The translations under genes were made by a program, and so were the position numbers. Source: Pseudomonadota bacterium (GTDB taxonomy: Bacteria > SAR324 > XYD2-FULL-50-16 > JAHJRI01). From it: a DNA stretch of 20,082 bases. The notes below the pieces were generated by a model. That model had not been told where the DNA came from, made no database searches, and saw only the letters and a list, made by a program, of their open reading frames with translations. This document shows, piece by piece, positions 7,396 to 13,889 of this stretch; position 1 is the stretch's first letter; every line of letters begins with the position of its first letter. Where the stretch lies: contig JAKSDL010000543.1 in the NCBI GenBank assembly GCA_022360105.1, forward strand, positions 1 through 20,082, given 5' to 3'.

Positions 7396-7513
7396 TTTGT
7401 CTCGGTCGTTTAATCGAGGAATAATCGAAAGTTAATGATTTAATCATACCTGCTCACCTATAAACTGTCAGCTGCATACTCATTATCACATCTCCTTCTT
7501 TGCTGTATAAAAA

Positions 7514-7529
7514 TGGCACTTTAATTGTA
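7514..7529 (+). promoter_or_regulatory. Imperfect sigma54-like element upstream of the thioredoxin-like gene
   Basis: TGGCAC (7514-7519), five bases, then TTGTA (7525-7529). The -24 half is perfect, but the -12 half has GT where GC is expected. It lies 55 bases before the ATG at 7584. The call is weak because the -12 GC is normally near-invariant. Confidence 0.22.
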
Positions 7530-7583
7530 GATTTTTTCCATCAGTTAGCTCGCTGTATTCAATAGTTTCTTTAAGGAGAGAAT

Positions 7584-8105
7584 ATGAAGACTGCCTGGGT
7601 TTTTGTCTCAGCCTTTCTGTTGTTGTCTTTTCACCCTTTGATGGTTTTTGGAACTCCCATGCCGGAATTCACGGCCACTTCAGCCAAAAGCTGGTTAAAC
7701 TCCAAACCACTCAGCAAAGCCGATCTCAAAGGCAAGGTAGTATTGCTTGAAGTCTGGACCTCTATATGAATTAACTGCTTGCGCAGCAAGCCATGGGTCC
7801 ATGGCGTAAAAAAGAAATACGCTTCACAGTCATTTCAAGTAATAGGTATTCATACACCTGAGTTCTCTTTTGAAAAGGAGCGTAGCCAGGTTGAGCGAGT
7901 TTCGAAAAAACATGGCGATGATTTCCCAATCATGATGGATAATGACTACGCCTTTTGGAATGCCTTGGGAAACAGGTACTGGCCCAGTTTTTACCTGGTG
8001 GATAAACAGGGTATTATTGTGAAACGGGTGTATGGTGAGATGCATCAAGATACCAGCCGCTCCAAAAATTTTGAGAATGAGATTGAGAGACTTCTCTCCC
8101 AGTAA
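7584..8105 (+). CDS. Thioredoxin-like exported selenoprotein candidate (UxxC, in-frame TGA)
   Basis: Extracytoplasmic thiol-redox protein of the TlpA/DipZ thioredoxin-like group. The start is fixed by a strong AAGGAGAG Shine-Dalgarno. Residues 1-23 form a signal peptide (basic start, LLLSF core, cleavage near VFG). Reading is continuous from 7584 to 8105 except for one TGA at 7767-7769. That codon (residue 62) sits at the first Cys of the CxxC active site: VWTSI-TGA-INCLR, where relatives typically read C-I-N-C. The rest of the fold follows intact, with IGIHTPEF, a MMDNDYAFWNALGNRYWP block carrying the cis-Pro, and the final strands, for 173 aa in all. A SECIS-like hairpin follows at the expected distance (7790-7805). 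The alternative is a Cys-to-stop pseudogene, but no other damage is visible. Confidence 0.8.
7790..7805 (+). promoter_or_regulatory. Candidate bacterial SECIS element
   Basis: GCCATG (7790-7795) and CATGGC (7800-7805) form a perfect 6-bp stem closed by a GGTC tetraloop (7796-7799). The loop begins 26 bases after the TGA. Bacterial SECIS elements place a small apical loop, with a G among its first two bases, roughly 16-37 bases after UGA, and the E. coli fdhF SECIS also presents a GGUC in its loop. A second perfect hairpin, GCTTGC/GCAAGC (7777-7782/7786-7791), overlaps its base by two nucleotides. Confidence 0.7.
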
Positions 8106-8154
8106 ACACGGCGCCTTACATATGAATTTAGGCCTGATGCTTTTCCCTATCAAC

Positions 8155-8218
8155 GACTGTCTCACAATCATCTTATATGATACAGTTTTGACAACTGAGC
8201 GTCCTGGTTGAGACAGTC
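8155..8218. repeat. Inverted repeat with 10-bp perfect arms
   Basis: GACTGTCTCA (8155-8164) and TGAGACAGTC (8209-8218) are exact complements around 44 bases. The arm sequence resembles the TGTCTCA ends of some insertion sequences, but nothing coding lies between, so it is at most a remnant or a small hairpin element. Confidence 0.4.
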
Positions 8219-8330
8219 CATCACTAACAAGACAAGAAATCGGCAGTATATTAACAACTTAATAGCAACCTCCCCTTTCTTGAGAGAGAAGTTCCCTGTC
8301 TCAAAAGATATAAAATGAGGGTCAAACACT

Positions 8331-8347
8331 TTGGCAATTAATTTGCA
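8331..8347 (+). promoter_or_regulatory. Sigma54 (-24/-12) promoter for the phasin gene
   Basis: TTGGCA (8331-8336) and TTGCA (8343-8347) place GG (8333-8334) and GC (8345-8346) exactly ten bases apart, matching the YTGGCACG-N4-TTGCW consensus except at the C and G after TGGCA. Transcription would begin near 8358, leaving a leader of about 110 bases before the phasin ATG. PHA proteins are often induced by nutrient limitation, which suits RpoN control; that link is inference. Confidence 0.6.
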
Positions 8348-8403
8348 GAATTAAGCATAAGCTTTTTAAATCATTGACGTTGAAACGGATGTCGTCAGTG
8401 GCC

Positions 8404-8446
8404 GGGTTAAGTCAGGAGAGCTTAATCCTTTTAAAATAGTTAACCC
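8404..8446 (+). promoter_or_regulatory. Mutually exclusive hairpins in the phasin leader
   Basis: GGGTTAAG (8404-8411) can pair with CTTAATCC (8421-8428, one G-U) around a 9-base loop containing AGGAG. Its first seven bases can instead pair with TTAACCC (8440-8446), close to the GGAGG ribosome binding site at about 8457-8461. The two pairings exclude each other. Whether this is a regulatory switch is untested. Confidence 0.3.
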
Positions 8447-8467
8447 CTAAATATGTGGAGGAATTAA

Positions 8468-8728
8468 ATGGATCAGAAGCAATTGGTAAAACAAATCTTA
8501 GATTTTAACAAAACGACTTTGGATAACTCATTCAACGCCATGGTGTTGTTGCAGGAACAATCGGAAAAACTGGGAAAATCGACCCTGGATCAAGCTACAT
8601 GGCTGCCGGAGGAAGGCAAAAAGGTAATTGACGACTTCACCGAGGCATTCAAAAAAGGTAGGGATGAGTTTAAAAAAAGCGTCGATGATGCGTTCAGCAA
8701 AGTAGAGGACTACTTTAAAACACTTTAA
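8468..8728 (+). CDS. Phasin-like PHA granule-associated protein
   Basis: An 86-aa acidic/basic amphipathic helical protein without signal peptide. The start is fixed by GGAGG five to six bases before ATG. It is alpha-helical throughout: residues 4-38 contain QILDFNKTTLDNSFNAM, then a short WLPEEGKK hinge (45-52), then DDFTEAFKKGRDEFKKSVDDAF. This matches small phasins, which coat PHA granules and control their size and number. The assignment rests on its helical Phe/Lys/Asp pattern and on the adjacent class III PHA synthase operon, which converges on it. A sigma54-type promoter lies upstream. The symbol phaP would be reasonable but the family is too variable to be sure. Confidence 0.72.
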   Translation: MDQKQLVKQILDFNKTTLDNSFNAMVLLQEQSEKLGKSTLDQATWLPEEGKKVIDDFTEAFKKGRDEFKKSVDDAFSKVEDYFKTL

Positions 8729-9037
8729 TCACCTCACACACCAGCCCCAATTGCTATATTGCCTGGAAATCGCAAAGGAATGGCGTGCACAGGCAATTAT
8801 GCATTCTTCAAGTTATTCTCAACTGATCCTGTTTAAGTTAATACGGTAGAAATTTCCGCAGTCGGAAACTGCGATCAGCCGTCAGCTTATATCGAGCACC
8901 TGGGGTGCAAAATATTTAACATATTTCTGAGGAATGAAAAGATGTAGCTGCTTTTTGCAAGAGCTAGTGAAAGGATCGGATCTATTTGGCAAGAGAAGAA
9001 AAGGCTGACAGCTAAACGCTGACAGCCGAAAGCTAAA
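8729..9037. other. 309-bp region between convergent phasin and PHA operon, rich in hairpins
   Basis: No gene is visible. Several inverted repeats occur: ATTGCCTG/CAGGCAAT (8758-8765/8789-8796), a tight CGCAGT/ACTGCG hairpin with CGGAA loop (8857-8873) enclosed by CTGATC/GATCAG (8823-8828/8873-8878), and GCACC/GGTGC with a 3-base loop (8896-8908). None has a good T-tract. Near the right end GCTGACAGC is directly repeated (9004-9012 and 9018-9026), a low-complexity intergenic motif. Confidence 0.5.
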
Positions 9038-10084
9038 TCAAAACCACGATTTATGGACCCACATATCCTGTTCCAGATTGCGGTTGTCCTCCTGGAGCAT
9101 CAACAGCATGGAAGCGTTCTGAATGGCCAATCCTCCCTGCTCTGCCAGGGCATTCACCATGTTGACGGTGTCCTCGGTGAAATGACGCTTTGCATTGCTA
9201 AACAAACGCATAATTCCAACCACCTCGTCTTTTGATTTAATAGGGACAAAAAGTGCGGATTGTATCCCTTCTTTTTCTGCTTCCATACGATTTTGAACTC
9301 TTGCATCGTCAGTCAGGTCTTCGATAACCACGGTGGATCCTTCCATTGTTTGTTCCACGCTTTTTTGGATCGATCCTTTTTCCTTATACAGAAAATCATC
9401 GCTCAGGCCATGGCTGGCAACAATGGGCATGTCTCCCGACTCTTTGTTGATCAATCGAATGCTTACGCCGGTCATATTCAACGATGTACACAAGGTTTCG
9501 GTTAGATTGCGCAGAATTTCCTTGATATCCAGACTGGCATTGATATTAGATGCCATTTGATGAAATATTTTGGTGTTCTCACGGATCCTTTCGATCAATC
9601 GTGCCTGCTCCAGGGCTATTCCTCCCTGTTCCGCCAGTGAGGATAGAAATTCCACCTCCTTTTGGGAGAATTTCCTATGTGTCCCGGTATAGAGGGACAG
9701 GATACCGATCATTTTATCATTCACAACCACTGGCACAACCAGCAGTGAAGCAATACCTTCCTTCTTTTTTGACTCATGGTTTTCGACCTGTTTGTCTTTA
9801 GTGGCATCATAGACGGAAATGTATTTCTCTTTAATCAAGACATCTTCTATTCTTCTTGCCTTGACAGGATTTGCATGACGATAGTTTTCCGACAAACCGT
9901 ATTGAGCTTTTTCCACATAGATATCCTTTTCCCTGTCGGCAAGAAAAAGGCAGGCAGCTTTGGCATCCATGGTTTCCACGGCGCTTTTCACGATTAACGA
10001 TAAAAGCTCGTCGGTTTCCCATGTACTGCCAAAAGCTTTGCTGATTGTACAGAATGTTTTGAAATAATTGTTATTGGTGGCCAC
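9038..10084 (-). CDS. Tandem GAF-domain sensor protein
   Basis: A 348-aa cytoplasmic protein made of two GAF domains (about residues 20-160 and 183-332) joined by a helix (about 155-185), ending in a short helical tail. Both domains show the usual hallmarks (LLVVPVVVNDKMIGILSLY and SALFVPIKSKDEVVGIMRLF) and each ends with an LAEQGGxAxxxA helix. There is no kinase, cyclase, phosphodiesterase or HTH output domain, so it would signal through a partner or bind a ligand only. It is the last gene of the PHA operon, starting 8 bases after the phaC stop, suggesting a role in sensing the metabolic state that controls PHA synthesis. That role is inferred from position only. Confidence 0.82.
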   Translation of the reverse strand: MATNNNYFKTFCTISKAFGSTWETDELLSLIVKSAVETMDAKAACLFLADREKDIYVEKAQYGLSENYRHANPVKARRIEDVLIKEKYISVYDATKDKQVENHESKKKEGIASLLVVPVVVNDKMIGILSLYTGTHRKFSQKEVEFLSSLAEQGGIALEQARLIERIRENTKIFHQMASNINASLDIKEILRNLTETLCTSLNMTGVSIRLINKESGDMPIVASHGLSDDFLYKEKGSIQKSVEQTMEGSTVVIEDLTDDARVQNRMEAEKEGIQSALFVPIKSKDEVVGIMRLFSNAKRHFTEDTVNMVNALAEQGGLAIQNASMLLMLQEDNRNLEQDMWVHKSWF

Positions 10085-10092
10085 TTTCTCTC

Positions 10093-11211
10093 CTAGTTGA
10101 TTTCAGTTGTCGTCTTTTCTTTAGTTGCGGTTGCTTCTGTTTTTTCCACAACCCATTCAACAATTTTTGGTACAAATTCCTTTTGACATTTAGAGCTGAC
10201 GTAAATTCCAATATGCCCGGTATTGAGGCAGACATCTTCAGTGTCATCACTGCCCACAGCTGCCGTCAGTTTATCACACGCTTCGGGAGGCACCAGGTGA
10301 TCGTATTTTCCATAAAAATTCAATAAGGGCATGGTGATTTTGGACAAATCCACTCGTTTCCCACCCACTTCCATCTCGCTTTTGATCAGCAGATTCTTCT
10401 GATAGCAATCCTTGATAAACTGGCGATAGGTCTCTCCCGGCACATCCGGACTGTCAAAAATCCATTTCTCCATACGAATAAAATTTTCGACAAATTCCTT
10501 GTTATCAACATGCTCCACAAAACCGATATATTTATCGATCATCAAGCGGGCAGGATTAAGCAGCAGAAACACAAAATTCAACGCATCACCGGATAAATTG
10601 CCATAGGTATCAACAATAGTATCCACATCGATATCCCGCGTCCAATGGTGCAACAGACCCTGATCCGTATCAAAATTGGAAGGCGTCACTGTGGTAATCA
10701 AGCCGTTGATTTTCTCGGGATGCAGTGATGAATAAATGATACTGAAAGCGCCGCCCATACAGACCCCCATAAGATTGAGGCTGTCAATGTCGTGCTTCTT
10801 AAGGATAAAATCGATGGCATTATCCATATACCCATTTACATGATCATCAATGGTCAGATACCGATCCATGCGGGTCGGATACCCCCAGTCGATCATGTAT
10901 ACTTCGATTCCTTGATTCAACAGACTTTGGACCACACTGCGGCCCGGCTGCAAATCCAACATGGTTTCCCGGTTGATTAAGGCATAGACGATCAACAGGG
11001 GCTTTTTCACCTTGACAGGTCCTTCAGGCTTGTAATGCTTTAACTTGACCCGATCCTCTTCCCAAACGACATTGTACGGGGTGGACCCGATACTGGTATC
11101 CAGCTGATCAAGCAGCACATCCCTCCCTTTTTCCAATACCTCCTGGGTGTTTTTGGACTCTTCCGCCAGTTTTGCCAGAATGTGATCAATTGAGATTTGT
11201 GACTGGCTCAT
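10093..11211 (-). CDS. phaC: Class III polyhydroxyalkanoate synthase subunit PhaC
   Basis: Catalytic subunit that polymerises 3-hydroxyacyl-CoA into PHA at the granule surface. The length of 372 aa is typical of class III PhaC (about 350-370) and far shorter than class I/II. The alpha/beta-hydrolase nucleophile box GVCMGG contains Cys151. The catalytic Asp304 (GKYDHLVPP) and His333 (NTGHIG) complete the triad, nearly at the numbering known for Allochromatium PhaC (149/302/331). WG at 109-110 and GGxRV are also family features. Its ATG overlaps the phaE stop by 4 bases (ATGA), so the two subunits are translationally coupled. The C-terminal 20 residues are a polar Lys/Thr tail. Confidence 0.93.
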   Translation of the reverse strand: MSQSQISIDHILAKLAEESKNTQEVLEKGRDVLLDQLDTSIGSTPYNVVWEEDRVKLKHYKPEGPVKVKKPLLIVYALINRETMLDLQPGRSVVQSLLNQGIEVYMIDWGYPTRMDRYLTIDDHVNGYMDNAIDFILKKHDIDSLNLMGVCMGGAFSIIYSSLHPEKINGLITTVTPSNFDTDQGLLHHWTRDIDVDTIVDTYGNLSGDALNFVFLLLNPARLMIDKYIGFVEHVDNKEFVENFIRMEKWIFDSPDVPGETYRQFIKDCYQKNLLIKSEMEVGGKRVDLSKITMPLLNFYGKYDHLVPPEACDKLTAAVGSDDTEDVCLNTGHIGIYVSSKCQKEFVPKIVEWVVEKTEATATKEKTTTEIN

Positions 11212-12104
11212 TCGGCACTCCTTGCTTCTGCTTTTTCGAGGTCACGAACGCGTTTCTTTAATCGATAGATCTCCTTGTAAAGTTCATCCATCTCCCTTTC
11301 ACTGGGAATAGGAAGGTCGGACATCATATCCTGTATGATTTCATCCCTCTTAGCCTTGAACTCAGCCATCGATTTCAAGGTTTTTGACAATACCTCCAGA
11401 TATTCCGGTGATTTGAAGAAAACCGCATAATCCTGCTCCAACAATTGGATCCACATCTGGTAATAATCCTTGGCATTGTCGCTCAGCTCATCTTTATCTG
11501 CCAGTTCCAGATATTTGTCCTGCAGCATTCTAAATGATCGTTCCATAGGCTGGAACAGCGTCGACATGAACTCCCCAACCGTGGACTGCATCAGGTTGTA
11601 TCTATCCAGAAGCTCATTAAACCGTTCCTGGTGAAACCTGTTCAGTCCCAGTTGTGGAATCTTAAAAAACTGACTCAATTCCTGCTCATAAAACTTCTTC
11701 CATCCTGAATAAAACTGTTTATCCAGTATACCAAAACTCAAAGGAGTGGATTTAGTTTCGCCTTGCTTGATTTTATCACGCATCTGTTGTTGAATCTTCG
11801 AAAACCCTTCGGCCTGGGTTTGAGCGAACTTCATCAACACTGAAGGCAACTCGCCTATACCGGAAATATTGCTACTGACCGTTTCCGGATTGCTAAAGGT
11901 AGATGATACCATGCGCCAAGATTTAAGTAGCGACTCCAGTGAATCCCCGGACGACCCGGTTTGACCGGTAAAAGGATTGGCGTTGGAGTACTTGCTGTAC
12001 AGCTGCCATTGCTTGCCAAAATCACTTAGTGAGGTGTTGGTCAGCTTCATCCAGTCGGCGATCATGGGGTCGATACCCAGCATAGAAAAAAAATTGTGAT
12101 CCAT
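11208..12104 (-). CDS. phaE: Class III PHA synthase subunit PhaE
   Basis: Non-catalytic partner of class III PhaC, required for stable active synthase. At 298 aa it is within the PhaE range. It is helical and Gln/Met/Lys-rich, with a middle region that resembles PhaE (YSGWKKFYEQELSQFF, LGLNRFHQE, YYQMWIQLLEQDY). It ends with the diagnostic C-terminal helix beginning IPSEREMDELYKEIYRLK (about residues 268-286), which continues as a short coiled coil. It has no hydrolase motifs. It begins 12 bases after the upstream PhaC-like gene and overlaps phaC by 4 bases, the usual order for class III loci. Confidence 0.88.
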   Translation of the reverse strand: MDHNFFSMLGIDPMIADWMKLTNTSLSDFGKQWQLYSKYSNANPFTGQTGSSGDSLESLLKSWRMVSSTFSNPETVSSNISGIGELPSVLMKFAQTQAEGFSKIQQQMRDKIKQGETKSTPLSFGILDKQFYSGWKKFYEQELSQFFKIPQLGLNRFHQERFNELLDRYNLMQSTVGEFMSTLFQPMERSFRMLQDKYLELADKDELSDNAKDYYQMWIQLLEQDYAVFFKSPEYLEVLSKTLKSMAEFKAKRDEIIQDMMSDLPIPSEREMDELYKEIYRLKKRVRDLEKAEARSAE

Positions 12105-12116
12105 AGCTATACCCTG

Positions 12117-13304
12117 TTATCGGTTATCAACCGGTAGTTCCGATTTTTTTAGAATGTTGCCAATCGTATTATCGCGCATCAATTCCACCGATTGGTCGGT
12201 ACCAAGAACTTTTAAAATAGACGGCCAGAAATTCTTGATCACACTCTTGCTCATGAATACCCCGATATGTCCGGCCGGTACCACAATTTCACTGACATTT
12301 TTTGAACTCGCATACTTCTTAAGCGCCATTACCTGGTCCACGGGCGTAATATCATCTTTTGCCCCACCCACAAGCACCAATTGCTGCCCGATGTTTTCCA
12401 GGCGGACATTCCTGCCCAGTAGCTTTAATTCACCCTTAATGAGCTTATTCTGGTTAAACAGGTTTTTAACTATCTGGAGATACATCTTTCCGGGAACAGG
12501 TTGATACCGCTGATACCAGCTTTGAAACTGGTGTTGCCGATCCACAAAACCCCGGTTTTCAAGATTATTATACAATGCCAGATCATCACCCAGAAAACGA
12601 TCCACGGCATTCATCATCATGAAACCATGACGAATAAATGATCCCGGCATGTTACCGTTCCCTGCAGCCACCATCATTTCATAAAACGAAAAAGGGAGCG
12701 TAAAAGTCATTTTCGCGATTTCGGCATCTCCTGCGTGAAAATCGATGGGTCCGGCCGCAACAGTCAAAGATTTTACATCTTTTGGGAAAAGTGCCGTGTA
12801 TACAGCCGATTGCCAGCCTCCCTGGCAAAACCCGATAATATTGACAGGTTCTCCGATAAAATCGATGCAGGCTTGCAGGGACCGGATCGAATCATCAATG
12901 GTGTATTCGGTGTGTTCGTCAGTAGCCGGAAGCTTTTGCACGGCATACACATCACCGGGATAAACCTCCAGTGCGCATTCCACCAGACTCTGGTTTGGTC
13001 CGTAATCTACTATCAGTGAATCACCTCCGGCTTCCGGAGCAACAACTACCAACGGATTGCCTTTTAAGTCCGAATTAAACTTTCTCAGGGCGACTTTATA
13101 TCCCTGGTAAACAATTTCATTGGGAGTGTACCATTCCGCAAGTAACGGCTCTTCGGCTTTCACATCCAGGTAGTTTCCCAGACGTTCCATTTCCGGAATC
13201 CATTTGCCGATATTGGAAAAGCTGATAAATCCGCTAATCAATTTGCTGTAGTCCCTCCTGAGGCCATCTGTATTCATCATCAATTGATCGAGAGTCAAAT
13301 CCAT
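12117..13304 (-). CDS. PhaC-like alpha/beta hydrolase (divergent PHA synthase paralogue)
   Basis: First gene of the PHA operon, 395 aa from the preferred ATG at 13304. This start has a CGGAGA Shine-Dalgarno six bases upstream; an in-frame ATG at 13319 has none. The alpha/beta-hydrolase core is PhaC-like: nucleophile box GFCQGG with Cys165, acid near Asp322/323 (GGAKDDITPVDQ) and PAGHIGVF with His351 (numbering from 13319). Cys rather than Ser as nucleophile argues for an acyltransferase or synthase-like enzyme over a serine depolymerase. It is divergent from the true PhaC of the operon, with an extended N-terminus of about 60 residues. Possible roles are a second synthase, an intracellular PHA depolymerase or a thiolytic acyl-CoA enzyme. 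I cannot decide among them. Confidence 0.8.
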   Translation of the reverse strand: MDLTLDQLMMNTDGLRRDYSKLISGFISFSNIGKWIPEMERLGNYLDVKAEEPLLAEWYTPNEIVYQGYKVALRKFNSDLKGNPLVVVAPEAGGDSLIVDYGPNQSLVECALEVYPGDVYAVQKLPATDEHTEYTIDDSIRSLQACIDFIGEPVNIIGFCQGGWQSAVYTALFPKDVKSLTVAAGPIDFHAGDAEIAKMTFTLPFSFYEMMVAAGNGNMPGSFIRHGFMMMNAVDRFLGDDLALYNNLENRGFVDRQHQFQSWYQRYQPVPGKMYLQIVKNLFNQNKLIKGELKLLGRNVRLENIGQQLVLVGGAKDDITPVDQVMALKKYASSKNVSEIVVPAGHIGVFMSKSVIKNFWPSILKVLGTDQSVELMRDNTIGNILKKSELPVDNR

Positions 13305-13401
13305 TTGTGTTCTCCGCATTTTGATAACTAATTGATTGGATAAGTCGTGCAGGCTCCTTCACCGAACTTTATTTCTTCAATAGTCATGCCAAGGGCGTTT
13401 T

Positions 13402-13462
13402 CGGTTGGCGGTTGGCGGTTGGCGGTTGGCGGTTGGCGGTTGGCGGTTGGCGGTTGGCGGTT
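13402..13462. repeat. Heptanucleotide tandem repeat, unit CGGTTGG, 8.7 copies
   Basis: Eight exact CGGTTGG units plus five bases (61 bp), with no variation between copies. It lies about 100 bases upstream of the first PHA gene and immediately downstream of a candidate -10 element on the minus strand, so it would be in the transcribed leader. Exact short tandem copies are expected to change number by slippage. Confidence 0.95.
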
Positions 13463-13468
13463 AAGCGA

Positions 13469-13497
13469 ACAATAGATTCGTTGACTTATCCTGCCAA
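13469..13497 (-). promoter_or_regulatory. Candidate sigma70 promoter for the PHA operon
   Basis: On the minus strand TTGGCA (13497-13492), a 17-bp spacer and TATTGT (13474-13469) match consensus at 5/6 and 4/6. Transcription would start at about 13462, the edge of the tandem repeat, giving a leader of about 158 bases. Confidence 0.4.
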
Positions 13498-13629
13498 TGG
13501 TTTTTTCAAAATTATGTACGAAGAAAGCAGGAATACTGACGGATGGATCAAGCGAAGCGGATCCACCAACTTGTATAGAAACACAATCCGGCAAGGTATC
13601 CACTTGAATTACCTTGATATGAATTTACA

Positions 13630-13700
13630 AGTGCAATCCTTTAAGTGTCTCAAAAACAGAGTATTGAATCATATTTGTCCTACAAAGAGACACATGCACT
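13630..13700. repeat. Nested inverted repeats
   Basis: AGTGCA (13630-13635) pairs with TGCACT (13695-13700), and inside it GTGTCTC (13645-13651) pairs with GAGACAC (13687-13693). The combined 13-bp complementarity is interrupted on one side by 9 bases and on the other by 1. It lies about 190 bases upstream of the dehydrogenase gene; function unknown. Confidence 0.4.
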
Positions 13701-13889
13701 GTCATTTCATTAGTTTAAACAAACAGGTTATACCGATCGTTCTATTCAGCTGATACGCTTTCCCATGGCAATCCGACAACTTTGTAAACGCCCGATGAGA
13801 AAACTTTTACATTGGGTAGTACAACTCTTGCAGCACGAAAGGGTTTACGTGGGAGTTTGCCAGTCAAAAACCATTTTAAGAGATTAACA

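Larger units (their letters stand above)
8106..8467. other. 362-bp intergenic region with palindromic element and phasin promoter
   Basis: No gene is visible. It contains a 64-bp element bounded by 10-bp inverted repeats (8155-8218), a sigma54-type promoter (8331-8347) and a switch-like hairpin just before the phasin ribosome binding site (8404-8446). These are listed separately. Confidence 0.6.
13305..13889. other. 585-bp divergent intergenic region between PHA operon and acyl-CoA dehydrogenase
   Basis: I see no supportable gene. It contains a heptanucleotide tandem repeat (13402-13462), a candidate minus-strand promoter (13469-13497), a TGGATC/GATCCA inverted repeat (13544-13549/13560-13565) and a nested inverted repeat (13630-13700). 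Open frames across the repeat give only repetitive PPTANRQ-like translations. Confidence 0.6.

Noticed and set aside
7767..7769. TGA as an ordinary nonsense mutation splitting two genes
   Set aside because: The second half would have to start at a TTG with no Shine-Dalgarno, the frame is unchanged, the codon sits at the redox Cys, and a SECIS-like hairpin follows. Selenocysteine explains all four; the nonsense option is kept only as an alternative.
13402..13462. CRISPR array
   Set aside because: The 7-bp units are contiguous with no spacers, so it is a simple tandem repeat.
13328..13603. Minus-strand 91-aa open frame with PPTANRQ repeats
   Set aside because: The repetitive part is only the translation of the heptamer array, there is no clear ribosome binding site, and it lies in the leader/promoter region of the PHA operon.
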